A stretch of 55,347 bases of DNA from Polynucleobacter sp. 78F-HAINBA (GTDB lineage: Bacteria; Pseudomonadota; Gammaproteobacteria; Burkholderiales; Burkholderiaceae). The notes beneath the pieces were generated by a model, which saw only the letters and a list, made by a program, of their open reading frames with translations, had not been told where the DNA came from and made no database searches. The position numbers and the translations under genes were made by a program. Shown here piece by piece: positions 27,916-37,096 of this stretch (position 1 is the stretch's first letter; each line of letters starts with the position of its first letter). The stretch lies in contig NZ_JACVOQ010000009.1 of NCBI RefSeq assembly GCF_018882325.1, positions 1 through 55,347 of the forward strand, given 5' to 3'.

Positions 27916-28896
27916 TTAAGGTGTAATCACAATCACACCTGAAACTTTTCTACCCTCAGCTGCCTTATGTGCTTCAGCAGATTGCTCAAGAGTGAACTTA
28001 GCACCGATCTGTACCTTTACACGGCCTTGCGCAATCGCATCAAATACTGCGCGAGCATTTTCTTGAAGCAACTCTGGAGTAGCGTTATGTGGGAACACAG
28101 AAGGTCTTGTTAAGAAGAGGCAGCCCTTCTTATTGAGAATCTCTGGATGAATTTCTGGTGCCGGGCCAGAGGCGGCACCAAACAAAGCCACCGTGCCAAA
28201 TGGTGCAGCACAATCTAGCGATCCCAAGAAAGTGGTCTTAGCAACTGAGTCATAAACCACATTTGCTTTGCGCCCACCTGTTGCCTTAATGACTTCCTCA
28301 ACCCAATTGGGTTTTGAGTAATCGACCACAGCATCGCATCCCGCTTCTTTCGCTGCGGCAAACTTGGCTTCAGACCCTACGGTGCCCACTACAAAAGCAC
28401 CTAATGATTTTGCCCAGCCTGCTAGGATTTGGCCAACACCGCCAGCGGCAGCATGCACAAGCACAACGTCACCAGCTTTAACTTTATAGGTCTTTTGAAT
28501 TAAGTATTGCGCAGTCATTGCTTTAAAAAATACAGCGGCAGCAACTTCATCAGACACATTGTCTGGAACCGACACGAGCTTATTCACCGCAACATTGCGT
28601 GCACTGGCATAAGCACCGATACCAGCGTTCATGTACATCACGCGATCGCCCACCTTAAATCGAGTGACACCTTCACCAAGCGCCTCAACCACACCAACTG
28701 CTTCGTGACCAAGGCCCGTTGGTAATTCAAGTGGATATACACCCGAGCGCTGATACACATCGATAAAGTTAAAGCCGATTGCAGTTTGACGAAGTTGTAC
28801 TTCGCCTTTTCCGGGAGCTGGCAGTTCTTTATCGATTAATTTAATTACGTCGGCGTTACCGAGTTCTGAGAGACTAACAATTCGAGCAGTTGTCAC
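27916..28896 (-). CDS. NADPH:quinone reductase, zinc-independent
   Basis: The 326-residue protein belongs to the medium-chain reductase superfamily, quinone oxidoreductase branch. Features are the NFIDVYQRSGVYPLELP substrate region, GLGHEAVGVV, and the NADPH motif AAAGGVGQILAGWAKSLG. The zinc-binding cysteines of alcohol dehydrogenases are absent. It reduces quinones with NADPH, protecting against quinone redox cycling. It precedes terminator 27845. Confidence 0.9.
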   Translation of the reverse strand: MTTARIVSLSELGNADVIKLIDKELPAPGKGEVQLRQTAIGFNFIDVYQRSGVYPLELPTGLGHEAVGVVEALGEGVTRFKVGDRVMYMNAGIGAYASARNVAVNKLVSVPDNVSDEVAAAVFFKAMTAQYLIQKTYKVKAGDVVLVHAAAGGVGQILAGWAKSLGAFVVGTVGSEAKFAAAKEAGCDAVVDYSKPNWVEEVIKATGGRKANVVYDSVAKTTFLGSLDCAAPFGTVALFGAASGPAPEIHPEILNKKGCLFLTRPSVFPHNATPELLQENARAVFDAIAQGRVKVQIGAKFTLEQSAEAHKAAEGRKVSGVIVITP

Positions 28897-28926
28897 AAGT
28901 CACCTTATTATTTTTATTTAGAAAAA

Positions 28927-29379
28927 TTATCTTACCGTAACAGCAGAAGATGGGATCTCTTCATCTTCAACGATAGCCCAGGTACTATCACCGAGCTTTT
29001 TAACTGCCATGACATAGGTCCAAGAATCAGGAATACCGCAACTCCATTGATCGGGGCCATTTTGGATCAACACATTTGTACCAATGCGGCTATCGAAATA
29101 CAAGTGATAAGTTTTGCCGTGCAGAGGATTAAAACCAAATTTAGCGCTGTGCACCATTTCTGTTGCGTCCAATCTTGCTTGAAGAGCGCGTGCCTGCTTC
29201 ATGAGTACTTCAGCCTGCTCCATAATGCGGTCATATTCAAGCTTGGCATTTTGGCGCGCTACATTAACTGCCTTGTCTTTCTCTTCCAAGACTTTGATTG
29301 GCGCAAATACGGGCGCACCCACCTCCATGGGATATTCAATGCCAGCATGCCGTGCTGGATCGGTGTCTTCTATTCGCAT
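28927..29379 (-). CDS. DUF2452-family protein
   Basis: A 150-residue cytoplasmic protein. The middle forms a coiled helix (about residues 33-72), and the C-terminal half has GFNPLHGKTYHLYF, the conserved DUF2452 segment. Function unknown. It lies between the FeS photolyase and the quinone reductase on the same strand, with 31-70 base gaps. Confidence 0.75.
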   Translation of the reverse strand: MRIEDTDPARHAGIEYPMEVGAPVFAPIKVLEEKDKAVNVARQNAKLEYDRIMEQAEVLMKQARALQARLDATEMVHSAKFGFNPLHGKTYHLYFDSRIGTNVLIQNGPDQWSCGIPDSWTYVMAVKKLGDSTWAIVEDEEIPSSAVTVR

Positions 29380-29448
29380 TGCAGTCTTTAAGCTATTGAT
29401 TTAATTGGTCAAAGTGTGACACAAAACCCAGAACCTTGCCGCCCCTGC

Positions 29449-30975
29449 TTACAGCGCGTTCAGATTGCCCAAAATGGTCTTAGCATGCCCCTGAATAGAC
29501 TCTTGATCTGCATCGCTAATGCGGGATAAATTAGCCGTCATCAAACGGGTACGCGGGCTTGCCTCAAACTGCTTGCGATGGTTAATGAGAAAGTTCCAGT
29601 AAAGGGTGGTCATTGGGCAAGCGCTCTCCCCAAATCGGACATCGGGCTTGTATTGGCAAGAGTCGCAATAGTTGCTCATTCTCTTGATGTAAGCGCCACT
29701 TGCAACATAAGGTTTGCTCGTGAAACGACCACCGCTGGCGAACAAGGCCATACCAGCAGTATTGGGCAACTCCACCCACTCGATCGCATCGATATAAATA
29801 GCCAGATACCAATCGCACACTTCCTTGGGCAAAATTTCTGCGAGTAAGGCGAAGTTACCAGTAACCATCAACCGCTGAATATGATGGGCATAGCCGTACT
29901 GCAGAGTTTGCCCAATGGACTCCTGCATACATTTCATCTTGGTATCGCCGGTCCAATACCAGCCCGGCAAAGAGTTCTGGTGCTCGTAAAAATTGTCTTC
30001 GGCCATTTGCGGCATGTCAAGGTAGTACATGCCACGCACAAATTCTCGCCACCCCAAGATCTGACGAATAAATCCCTCTACGGTCGCTAACTCTAGGTCA
30101 TATTTTTTCCAGGCAAGCAAAACGGCATCGATGACTTCTCTGGGATTAAGTAATTTCAGATTGAGTGAACTTGACAGCAGCGAGTGCCAACCAAAAGGCG
30201 TATCCGTCCACATCGCATCTTCATAAATCCCAAAGGTCGCCAAACGGTGCTCAACAAACCCCTCAAGAGCTTGAAGTGCCTGTTGACGAGTCACCGGCCA
30301 TTGAAAGTGGGCTAGTGAGCCAGGGTGATCCGGATAGCTCTCCTCCACCTCAGCCAGAACAGTTTGTGTGATGGTGTCTGGTTCGAATAATTCAGGTGGG
30401 GGGATTAAACCAGGGCCTTTCTTTGGAAAGGGCTTGCGATTGTCTCGATCAAAGTTCCACTGGCCACCTTCAGGGCTCCCTTCTTTATCGACCAAAATAT
30501 TGTGAGTCTTACGCATCAGTCTATAGAAATACTCCAGACGCAATTCTTTCTTACCAGCAACCCAATTAGAAAATTCCTGACGGGAGCAATAGAAATGTGG
30601 ATCCTCCTGCATTTCTAATTCAATGTTCAATTCAGAAGCCAATGCTTCAATCTCACACTTGAGTCGATATTCCCCGGGCTCAAGACAAACTAAATGAGTA
30701 CATTTTTCTTTTTTAATAATTGCTCGTAGCGTTTCGCCAATGGATTTAGGAGACTGCTTGATATATTGCAGCGGTATACCAAGCTCTTCTAGCTCTTTAG
30801 CAAAGTGGCGCATTGCGGATAAAAACAAAGCAATTTTTGCCTTATGAGACCAAACATACTTGGCCTCATCCGCAGACTCAATCATGATGATCTGATCGGC
30901 CTTGGGGTTGAGTTTTTTTATTACCGGGCTATTGATATCTAGCTGATCACCCAGAACCAGAACAAGCTTCTTCAA
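29449..30975 (-). CDS. FeS-type bacterial photolyase/cryptochrome (PhrB/FeS-BCP family)
   Basis: The 508-residue protein begins KKLVLVLGDQLDINSPVIKK, the usual start of the FeS-BCP (prokaryotic 6-4 photolyase) family. Four cysteines at about 349, 437, 440 and 453 (CMQES; YCDSC; ESACPM) match the spacing of the [4Fe-4S] ligands of Agrobacterium PhrB. The family repairs (6-4) photoproducts using blue light, FAD and a lumazine antenna. With the DASH cryptochrome at 33929, it brackets a conserved light-associated neighbourhood. Confidence 0.92.
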   Translation of the reverse strand: MKKLVLVLGDQLDINSPVIKKLNPKADQIIMIESADEAKYVWSHKAKIALFLSAMRHFAKELEELGIPLQYIKQSPKSIGETLRAIIKKEKCTHLVCLEPGEYRLKCEIEALASELNIELEMQEDPHFYCSRQEFSNWVAGKKELRLEYFYRLMRKTHNILVDKEGSPEGGQWNFDRDNRKPFPKKGPGLIPPPELFEPDTITQTVLAEVEESYPDHPGSLAHFQWPVTRQQALQALEGFVEHRLATFGIYEDAMWTDTPFGWHSLLSSSLNLKLLNPREVIDAVLLAWKKYDLELATVEGFIRQILGWREFVRGMYYLDMPQMAEDNFYEHQNSLPGWYWTGDTKMKCMQESIGQTLQYGYAHHIQRLMVTGNFALLAEILPKEVCDWYLAIYIDAIEWVELPNTAGMALFASGGRFTSKPYVASGAYIKRMSNYCDSCQYKPDVRFGESACPMTTLYWNFLINHRKQFEASPRTRLMTANLSRISDADQESIQGHAKTILGNLNAL

Positions 30976-31001
30976 ATATTTATCCTCACTAATTGCCAGA
31001 C

Positions 31002-31556
31002 TTAGCGCTTGTAAAAGCTCAGGGTAACCTCGCCAAGATCAATACCAAATTTACTCATCTTGGCTTTATTCAGCATCACCTTAGGCGTTACAAGGTACAT
31101 CCAATCATTGAATTGCACGTGATAAATAGTGCCATCTACCGGCAATTCCAAGGTGTAAGCCCAGGTGAGCGCATTACCCGCTGACTCACCTAGGGCATCC
31201 CCAACTACATCATCCGCCCTACCAATATATTTGCCGGGGGCAGTTTCAGTCAAAGTCCAAATGCGCTTTTGCTTAGCACCATCGGAGTATTCGAAGCTCT
31301 CATCGAGAGTACCCACTTTTTTACCGTCAATGACTTTCCACTGGGCAACCAAGAGAACGGTAAATCGTTTCTTAACCTCACCACTACGGTCAGTAAAGAT
31401 TCCATAGGCATCTATCGTACCGTTGAAGTATTCACTAAGGTCTAAATTGGGTTTCTCATTTGCATACTGCGTTACTGATGGTGAGGAGCAGCCAAATAAA
31501 GCGAATGCAATCAAGCAAACGCTCAACAACTTTGAAAAGAAATGGATATTGCGCAT
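31002..31556 (-). CDS. DUF3833-family lipoprotein
   Basis: About 184 residues from ATG 31556, which overlaps the stop of the preceding gene (TAATG). The N-terminus holds a lipobox (IAFALFGCSSPS). The rest includes LDLSEYFNGTIDAYGIFTDRSGEVKKRFTV and YVMQFNDWMYL-like beta strands as in DUF3833. The family is found with photolyase and carotenoid or fatty-acid-modifying genes in light-induced clusters of other proteobacteria. Probably attached to the outer membrane; function unknown. Confidence 0.8.
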   Translation of the reverse strand: MRNIHFFSKLLSVCLIAFALFGCSSPSVTQYANEKPNLDLSEYFNGTIDAYGIFTDRSGEVKKRFTVLLVAQWKVIDGKKVGTLDESFEYSDGAKQKRIWTLTETAPGKYIGRADDVVGDALGESAGNALTWAYTLELPVDGTIYHVQFNDWMYLVTPKVMLNKAKMSKFGIDLGEVTLSFYKR

Positions 31557-32104
31557 TAACATGCTCCCGAAATAAGGGGTGGTGGGCAACCTTGCCCTAA
31601 TAATTCTGTCCTGAGTTTTGGCGCACTCGTTTTTGAATCTAACCAAATACCAAAAAAGGCTTTTGCAAAATCAGCACCCTGAATTTGCGATATCTTCTTG
31701 CCTTCATAAAAGAAGCTGGTGCCCTGCTTAGGGATATAGACAGCTGCAATAGTCTGGCCAGGCTCCACATTAGGAAGAATGCCGGCTAACTCCTTGCCCC
31801 AAGCTGTTGCCTGGGAATCGGAGACGCCTAAATTTTTCATCTCTTCGGAAGTACGGTTGGCAATTGCTTCGCCGGTGAATGACCTCTGATATTTCAGCTC
31901 GAGAGCGAATTCTTGAGAATCCTTGGCGGTACCACGATATAGATTGGCATCGTAAACATGAAAGCCCCAAAAGTTGAGTCTGCCCAAGCCCTGCAATTGG
32001 ACTTGACCCATCATGCTCTTAATATGTGGCGGCTCCTTAGCGAAACTACTTGGAGTAAGTACACCGAGAGCTAAAGTAATTACCAATGCACAGGAGAGCT
32101 TCAT
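31556..32104 (-). CDS. Chalcone isomerase-like exported protein
   Basis: A 182-residue protein with a signal peptide (VLTPSSFAKE) and the chalcone-isomerase-like fold signature GLGRLNFWGFHVYDANLY and later QATAWGKELAGILPN. The bacterial members are not true chalcone isomerases and appear to bind small hydrophobic ligands such as fatty acids. Coupled by overlap with the DUF3833 gene downstream. Confidence 0.8.
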   Translation of the reverse strand: MKLSCALVITLALGVLTPSSFAKEPPHIKSMMGQVQLQGLGRLNFWGFHVYDANLYRGTAKDSQEFALELKYQRSFTGEAIANRTSEEMKNLGVSDSQATAWGKELAGILPNVEPGQTIAAVYIPKQGTSFFYEGKKISQIQGADFAKAFFGIWLDSKTSAPKLRTELLGQGCPPPLISGAC

Positions 32105-32108
32105 ATCT

Positions 32109-32495
32109 TTACCCTTTTCTATTTACTAGCCGTAAAGCAAGGGGCCCAAACAAGGCTGAGATCGCATGGCGATGCTTTGCGAAAAATCGATAGCCGACAT
32201 TCCAAAAAGGTTTGAGTGCTGGTCTAGAAAAAATCCATGCCAATTTAGGCAGATTAGCTCGACTATAGGCTGCTGAAAATACCTCAACCCCTTGGATCAG
32301 CTCACCATCCTCATATTGCGCACACATCGAAGCCAAAGCTTGGTCGCAAGAGGCGCCGACACGATCAGGAATATATAGATCCGAATTGATATCGACAAAG
32401 CTGAGTAAGCCTGCTTGATTACGCCCAGAGAGAAACTGAATCTCTGCCTGACATAAAGGACAAAGGCCGTCATAGAACATCGTCAGCTTTTTCAT
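32109..32495 (-). CDS. DCC-family thiol-disulfide oxidoreductase-like protein (DUF393)
   Basis: A 128-residue protein starting KKLTMFYDGLCPLCQAEIQFL; the DGLCPLC segment is the DxxCxxC motif of the DCC/DUF393 family. A thiol redox function is assumed for the family. It is 4 bases upstream of the chalcone-isomerase-like gene and 5 bases after TIGR03643, forming a tight operon. Confidence 0.85.
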   Translation of the reverse strand: MKKLTMFYDGLCPLCQAEIQFLSGRNQAGLLSFVDINSDLYIPDRVGASCDQALASMCAQYEDGELIQGVEVFSAAYSRANLPKLAWIFSRPALKPFWNVGYRFFAKHRHAISALFGPLALRLVNRKG

Positions 32496-32500
32496 GATGC

Positions 32501-32770
32501 TTATTTTTGCTTGTACTGAGTTGCGCAGTAAGCGCGGTTAATCAATTTACTGCGAAGAGCCACATGCTTAGTTGCTCTGCCAGTTACCCGCTTACGCCAC
32601 AATTCAAATGAGTTACGTTTAAGTTGTTTTCTCATCAAAGCAATCACTTGGGGCTCCGAATACCCAAAAGTAGCCTCAATAGCATCGAAAGGCGTGCGAT
32701 CTTCCCAGGCCATCTCAATTAACCTCGAGAGATCCGCTTCTGAAAGCGTTTGGGGTAGTCGTGTCGTCAT
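32501..32770 (-). CDS. TIGR03643 (DUF2805) family protein
   Basis: An 89-residue cytoplasmic protein with SRLIEMAWEDRTPFDAIEATFGYSEPQVIALMRKQL, the conserved helix-turn-helix-like core of TIGR03643. It probably binds nucleic acid but this is not shown. It starts the leftward operon and overlaps the 5' region of the divergent SDR gene. Confidence 0.82.
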   Translation of the reverse strand: MTTRLPQTLSEADLSRLIEMAWEDRTPFDAIEATFGYSEPQVIALMRKQLKRNSFELWRKRVTGRATKHVALRSKLINRAYCATQYKQK

Positions 32771-32829
32771 CGAGCAAGTTTAAGACTTATTCAATAAACT
32801 GGCTGAACCCCTATTCATTCGTCCCATTC

Positions 32830-33525
32830 ATGTCATTAATTCCCAATTCTTTCCGCGCACTCGTGATTGGCTCCTCAGGAACCATCGGCTCTGCCTTTGT
32901 GGAATTACTAGAAAATGATCCGGCATGCTTAGGGGTAATGGGAATTCATCGAAACTCTACCAGCCCAATTGATTATCAAGATCTGAGCACCATTGAATCT
33001 GCGGCGAAGGCCCTCTCAGATGAAGCGCCCTTTCAGCTCATCATCAATACCATCGGCATATTGCACTCTGCAGATTGGATGCCAGAAAAGAGGCTGGACG
33101 ATCTCAATGCCGAACAATTGCAGATGTTGATGCAAATTAATGCCATCGGACCTGGATTGACTATCAAACACTTTTCCAAGTTGCTCGACCCCGCTAACTC
33201 TGTCATGGCAACACTCTCCGCCAAGGTCGGGAGCATTGAAGATAATCGTCTCGGCGGGTGGTACAGCTACCGCGCTTCTAAGGCAGCATTAAATATGCTG
33301 ATCAAGACAGCATCGATTGAATTTGCAAGAACCAAACCCAACACTGCTTTGGTGGCAGTACATCCAGGGACAGTCAACTCTCACCTATCAAAGCCTTTCA
33401 AGGGCGAGCAAATTGGCAGACCTCCTTTGGATGCTGCGCAAGATATGCTTAATGTCTTACTCTCACTAAACAAAGAAGATTCAGGGACGTTTATTAGCTA
33501 TTCCGGCGAACAACTCCCTTGGTAA
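32830..33525 (+). CDS. SDR-family protein (C-factor-like)
   Basis: A 231-residue short-chain dehydrogenase-like protein beginning SLIPNSFRALVIGSSGTIGSAFVELL. The catalytic set is seen as YRASKAALNML (YxxxK). It resembles cell-signalling C-factor/CsgA-type SDRs, which occur next to photolyases. No strong ribosome site is seen, but ATG 32830 fits the nucleotide-binding strand; an upstream ORF extension to 32761 overlaps TIGR03643 and is not expected to be translated. Confidence 0.8.
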   Translation: MSLIPNSFRALVIGSSGTIGSAFVELLENDPACLGVMGIHRNSTSPIDYQDLSTIESAAKALSDEAPFQLIINTIGILHSADWMPEKRLDDLNAEQLQMLMQINAIGPGLTIKHFSKLLDPANSVMATLSAKVGSIEDNRLGGWYSYRASKAALNMLIKTASIEFARTKPNTALVAVHPGTVNSHLSKPFKGEQIGRPPLDAAQDMLNVLLSLNKEDSGTFISYSGEQLPW

Positions 33526-33540
33526 ATACAGAAAGTTTCT

Positions 33541-33921
33541 ATGCAATATGACATCACCCTTAATGTTTTAGGGCAACCACTAGTTCCCTGCTCCTTTGAT
33601 CCTTTAACTGGATTTTTTAGGGATGGCTGCTGCAAGACCAATGAGCAAGATGCGGGGAGTCATTTGGTATGCGCAATAGTCAGTAATGACTTTTTGCAAT
33701 TTAGCCTGAAGCGTGGCAACGATCTAATTACCCCAAGGCCCGAGTACCAGTTTCCAGGACTGATTGCAGGTGATCAATGGTGTCTATGTCTTAATCGCTG
33801 GATCGAGGCTCTAGAAGCTAACTGTGCGCCAATGATTAAGCTGGAAAGCACTCACATCAAAGCTTTGGAGAAAGTCTCTCTAGAGGTGCTTGAACAATAC
33901 GCAGCAGTTGAACAGCTATAA
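33541..33921 (+). CDS. DUF2237-family protein
   Basis: A 126-residue protein with NVLGQPLVPCSFDPLTGFFRDGCC, GSHLVCA and GDQWCLCLNRW, all DUF2237 hallmarks, including five or more conserved cysteines. Function unknown; often found beside cryptochrome or photolyase genes. It follows the SDR by 15 bases and is convergent with the DASH gene (7-base gap). Confidence 0.88.
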   Translation: MQYDITLNVLGQPLVPCSFDPLTGFFRDGCCKTNEQDAGSHLVCAIVSNDFLQFSLKRGNDLITPRPEYQFPGLIAGDQWCLCLNRWIEALEANCAPMIKLESTHIKALEKVSLEVLEQYAAVEQL

Positions 33922-33928
33922 AACTCTA

Positions 33929-35182
33929 CTAAGACGAGAGCCAAAGCTTGCGGTAGATTTCTTTAGGATCGTGATCTTGAGTTTGCTTGGCCACATTGAA
34001 GGGTCTACCTCCCCTAGGGTCAGTGCCACGTCCAGCGATATACAGCCAATTACCCTGATTGCTGTAAACGTCATAGTCTATTAACTGGGATTCAAACCAA
34101 GCTGCGCCAGCACGCCAGTCGCCCTTCATATCGTATATCCAGTAACTTGCCACAATCTGACGCATCCGATTGGAGAGATAACCGCTTTGGTGTAATTCCC
34201 GCATACCCGCATCCACTAGTTCAGTGCCGGTATTGCCGGTGCGCCATTGCTCAAAGCTGGGTGCGTAAGATGGTTTTACCGGCACACCGGTTAAGCCACT
34301 AGCGCGATACAACTTCTGACCATACTTAAAGTGAATAAAGCGGAAATAGTCACGCCATAGTAATTCAAACCAAAGCCAATAAGTACCATCATTGGCGCCA
34401 TGACAATTCTCATACTCATTCAGTTGCGCAGCAATGTCGCGTGCTGTGATGCAGCCTAGGGCAAGCCATGCTGAAAACTTACTAGAGTAATCCATGCCAA
34501 TGAGCTGATTACGAGTCTCTTTATAACTATCAGGCAAACGCCGCTCTAGGTATTGCTTCAAGTGAGCGCGCGCATGGCTGGCTCCCCCTAGTAAATAGGG
34601 ATGTGAAACTGCCTGAGTTCTTGAAGGCAATGTTGAACCCGGAGGCAAAGCTGCCGGTAGCGATGGAATTTTCTTAGGGACATTGATGGGCTGGGCGAAC
34701 TTGAGCTGTGCTTTCTCAACCTCCTGACGAAATGCAGTAAATACATCAGGCATTTTTTCCAACTCAAATGGAAGGCTTTGCGGATCTAACATGCTGGATT
34801 GCCAATACTCTTTTACATCAGCGCCCTGCTGTTGCAAAATTCGCACTTGCTCAATTTCTTCGGGCGCTTCGATTTGTTCGCAATATATTGCTTGTGCAGA
34901 TGTATCTTTGAGTAAGCGCAGTAGCACCTGTGCTGACTTGCCAGAAAACTCCAACAAGTCTGAACCCTGTGCACGTAACTGAGACCTCAAGTCATCCAGG
35001 GATTCCCTCAAGAAAGCCTGCCGATGTGGCCCTTGTCGCTCAAAACCATAAACCGTTTCTTGCTCCTTTGAGTCATGCACATACACTGGCAGAAGATGAT
35101 CGGCGTTTAAACAGGCCTGCGTAAATGCTGGGTTATCCGCCAAACGTAAATCATTTCGAAACCAGTAAATCAATGTCCGCAT
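33929..35182 (-). CDS. DASH-family cryptochrome/photolyase
   Basis: The 417-residue protein has an N-terminal alpha/beta antenna domain (TLIYWFRNDLRLADNPAF) and a C-terminal FAD domain with GGASHARAHLKQYL, WLALGCITARDIA, ELLWRDYFRF and GRGTDPRGGRPFN, which together mark the DASH subfamily. These flavoproteins repair cyclobutane dimers in single-stranded DNA and may act as light sensors. Located next to DUF2256 (3-base gap). Confidence 0.92.
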   Translation of the reverse strand: MRTLIYWFRNDLRLADNPAFTQACLNADHLLPVYVHDSKEQETVYGFERQGPHRQAFLRESLDDLRSQLRAQGSDLLEFSGKSAQVLLRLLKDTSAQAIYCEQIEAPEEIEQVRILQQQGADVKEYWQSSMLDPQSLPFELEKMPDVFTAFRQEVEKAQLKFAQPINVPKKIPSLPAALPPGSTLPSRTQAVSHPYLLGGASHARAHLKQYLERRLPDSYKETRNQLIGMDYSSKFSAWLALGCITARDIAAQLNEYENCHGANDGTYWLWFELLWRDYFRFIHFKYGQKLYRASGLTGVPVKPSYAPSFEQWRTGNTGTELVDAGMRELHQSGYLSNRMRQIVASYWIYDMKGDWRAGAAWFESQLIDYDVYSNQGNWLYIAGRGTDPRGGRPFNVAKQTQDHDPKEIYRKLWLSS

Positions 35183-35185
35183 AGA

Positions 35186-35365
35186 TTAAGCCTCAGTCTT
35201 GCTGCTAGACTTTTTAGAGCGACAGGCATCAGAGCAATACTTGACCTCATCCCAGTTTTTAGCCCAAGACTTACGCCAGGTCATCTCTTTGCCGCAGACG
35301 AGGCAAGTCTTGCTAGGCAAAAATGATTTATTCCCCTTAAAACCTGCTTTTTCAGATCGAGACAT
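35186..35365 (-). CDS. DUF2256-family zinc-ribbon protein
   Basis: A 59-residue protein with CLVCGKEMTWRKSWAKNW and YCSDACRS, two CxxC-type knuckles that suggest a zinc ribbon. DUF2256 is regularly encoded beside photolyases. It starts at ATG 35365, ends 3 bases before the DASH cryptochrome start and is thus likely co-transcribed with it. Confidence 0.88.
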   Translation of the reverse strand: MSRSEKAGFKGNKSFLPSKTCLVCGKEMTWRKSWAKNWDEVKYCSDACRSKKSSSKTEA

Positions 35366-35422
35366 ACTTACCTATAGAAAAACGAATAGACTCTTGTGCA
35401 TACCGCATAAGTGAGATAGCCC

Positions 35423-36319
35423 TTGAAAGCTTTTTATACCGACCACTATGTTTTACCACTTCCACCGGGACACCGCTTTCCGATGGAAAAGTACAGTCGG
35501 CTACGAGACCTAGTCACCAATCTAGAGGGGGTCGAACTTGTCGAGGCGCCAGCCGCTACCGATACACAGATTCTCTATGCCCATGACCCTCACTATCTAA
35601 TTAAAGTCATTTCAGGAGGTCTTAGTCCAAAAGAGCAGCAGGAAATTGGTTTCCCTTGGAGTCAATTGATGGTGGAGCGCTCTAGGCGCTCAGCTGGCGC
35701 TACTGTCGTAGCTGCCAAAGCCGCCTTAAATGAAGGCTTAGCAGCAAATCTTGCAGGTGGTACACACCACGCCTATCGCAATATGGGTAGTGGCTTCTGC
35801 GTGTTTAATGATTCCGCAATTGCAGCAAGAGTATTGCAAAAAGAAATTCATCCAAAACTCAAGGTAGCCATTGTGGATTTAGATGTGCACCAAGGTAATG
35901 GCACAGCATCCATTCTGCAAAATGATGCTTCTATATTTACCCTCTCCATCCATGGTGAAAATAATTTCCCATTCACCAAAGAGCAGAGTGATTTAGATAT
36001 TGGGCTACCCAATGGATGTGAAGATAGCGATTACCTGAGCGCTCTTAATCAAGGCTTGGAAACGCTCAATAGATTCAAGCCGGATTTCATTATTTACCTG
36101 GCTGGGGCTGATCCACATGAAGGAGACCGCCTAGGCAAACTCAGTATTAGCAAAGATGGCATGCGCCAAAGAGATGAGTGCGTCTTTCAATATGGTGCAG
36201 ACCGCCAAATTCCAATTGCCTTCTCAATGGCTGGCGGGTATGGAAAAGAGATTTGCACTACTGTAGACATTCATCTCCAGACCATTCAAACTGCGCTCAA
36301 ATTTACTGCCGCTTCTTAA
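35423..36319 (+). CDS. Histone deacetylase-like (arginase/deacetylase fold) hydrolase
   Basis: A 298-residue class II/IV HDAC-family protein. The active-site elements are present: GGTHHAYRNMGSGFCVFND, VAIVDLDVHQGNG (metal ligands) and YLAGADPHEGDRLG. In bacteria such proteins deacetylate polyamines or acetylated metabolites; the substrate here is unknown. The start is TTG 35423. It overlaps the convergent SYLF gene by 17 bases at its end. Confidence 0.87.
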   Translation: MKAFYTDHYVLPLPPGHRFPMEKYSRLRDLVTNLEGVELVEAPAATDTQILYAHDPHYLIKVISGGLSPKEQQEIGFPWSQLMVERSRRSAGATVVAAKAALNEGLAANLAGGTHHAYRNMGSGFCVFNDSAIAARVLQKEIHPKLKVAIVDLDVHQGNGTASILQNDASIFTLSIHGENNFPFTKEQSDLDIGLPNGCEDSDYLSALNQGLETLNRFKPDFIIYLAGADPHEGDRLGKLSISKDGMRQRDECVFQYGADRQIPIAFSMAGGYGKEICTTVDIHLQTIQTALKFTAAS

Positions 36320-36923
36320 GTAAATTATTGAGTGTCTTGGCATCATTGAGTTGTTGATCAACTAGATACAGCGTTCCGCCATAGTTAGCCTGCAAATCGT
36401 AGCCTTTAAGCCCAACCGTATAAATAGTGATGTAAGAATTAAATGAGCGGATAGTGCCGCCAGAACCCGCAGAGAAATTTGCGTCAACGTCTATGCCACC
36501 ACGCTGTCCATCAATTGAAGTTAATAAGAACTGATCAATGGCATCCGTATTTTTAAAGATGATGACTTGGTACTGCTGCTGATATCCAGCACCAATACCT
36601 TCACCGGTTTTCATCGTCTCCATAAAGACCAGCTCAGGACGACGTTTATCAATGAGTACACCCTCACCCCTAGCAAGCACCAGCAATACAACATTCACAT
36701 TAGTTGTATTGAAGACAGCATATCCAGAAGCAGCTTCGATCTCTTTTTTAATAGCTGGACTTTCCTCAATTAAAGAAGCTAAGCCCGTCTTCGACATCGC
36801 TAGAGTAGCCTGTCGTTTCTGCAGAATTTCTTGCTCGGTCAAGGGCTTTCCATCACTGCCAGTTGACTGACAGCCCGCCAGAATCAATGCACAAAGAACA
36901 GCCAACAACCTTAAGAGCAGCAA
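36303..36923 (-). CDS. SYLF-domain lipoprotein
   Basis: A 206-residue lipoprotein starting at TTG 36923 with an AAGG site upstream. The lipobox is LILAGCQST; the SYLF (Ysc84-type) domain covers the rest, with GYAVFNTTNVNVVLLVLARGEG and GIGAGYQQQYQVIIF. Such proteins bind lipids or phosphoinositides in eukaryotes and are periplasmic in bacteria. Its end overlaps the HDAC-like gene. Confidence 0.85.
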   Translation of the reverse strand: MLLLRLLAVLCALILAGCQSTGSDGKPLTEQEILQKRQATLAMSKTGLASLIEESPAIKKEIEAASGYAVFNTTNVNVVLLVLARGEGVLIDKRRPELVFMETMKTGEGIGAGYQQQYQVIIFKNTDAIDQFLLTSIDGQRGGIDVDANFSAGSGGTIRSFNSYITIYTVGLKGYDLQANYGGTLYLVDQQLNDAKTLNNLLKKRQ

Positions 36924-36989
36924 AATAAAGCCTTAAATGAGAAAAATTAAAGTCCACAAAACTTATAGAGAATATGGAATTAAACATAA

Positions 36990-37063
36990 AAACCATATTT
37001 TATATGGTTTAGAGAATCAATATTGGTAGGCGATGATCGTAAATACCGACCAAAATCATCGCC
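36990..37063. terminator. Two hairpins upstream of the transporter gene
   Basis: A 21-base inverted repeat at 36990-37010 (AAACCATAT arm, TTT loop) is followed by GGCGATGAT at 37029-37037 matched by ATCATCGCC at 37055-37063. The second hairpin, followed by TTTAT, resembles a weak terminator, though it lies ahead of a rightward gene and may be regulatory. Confidence 0.4.
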
Positions 37064-37096
37064 TTTATAGCAAGCACTAGCTAAAATACGAGCGCT

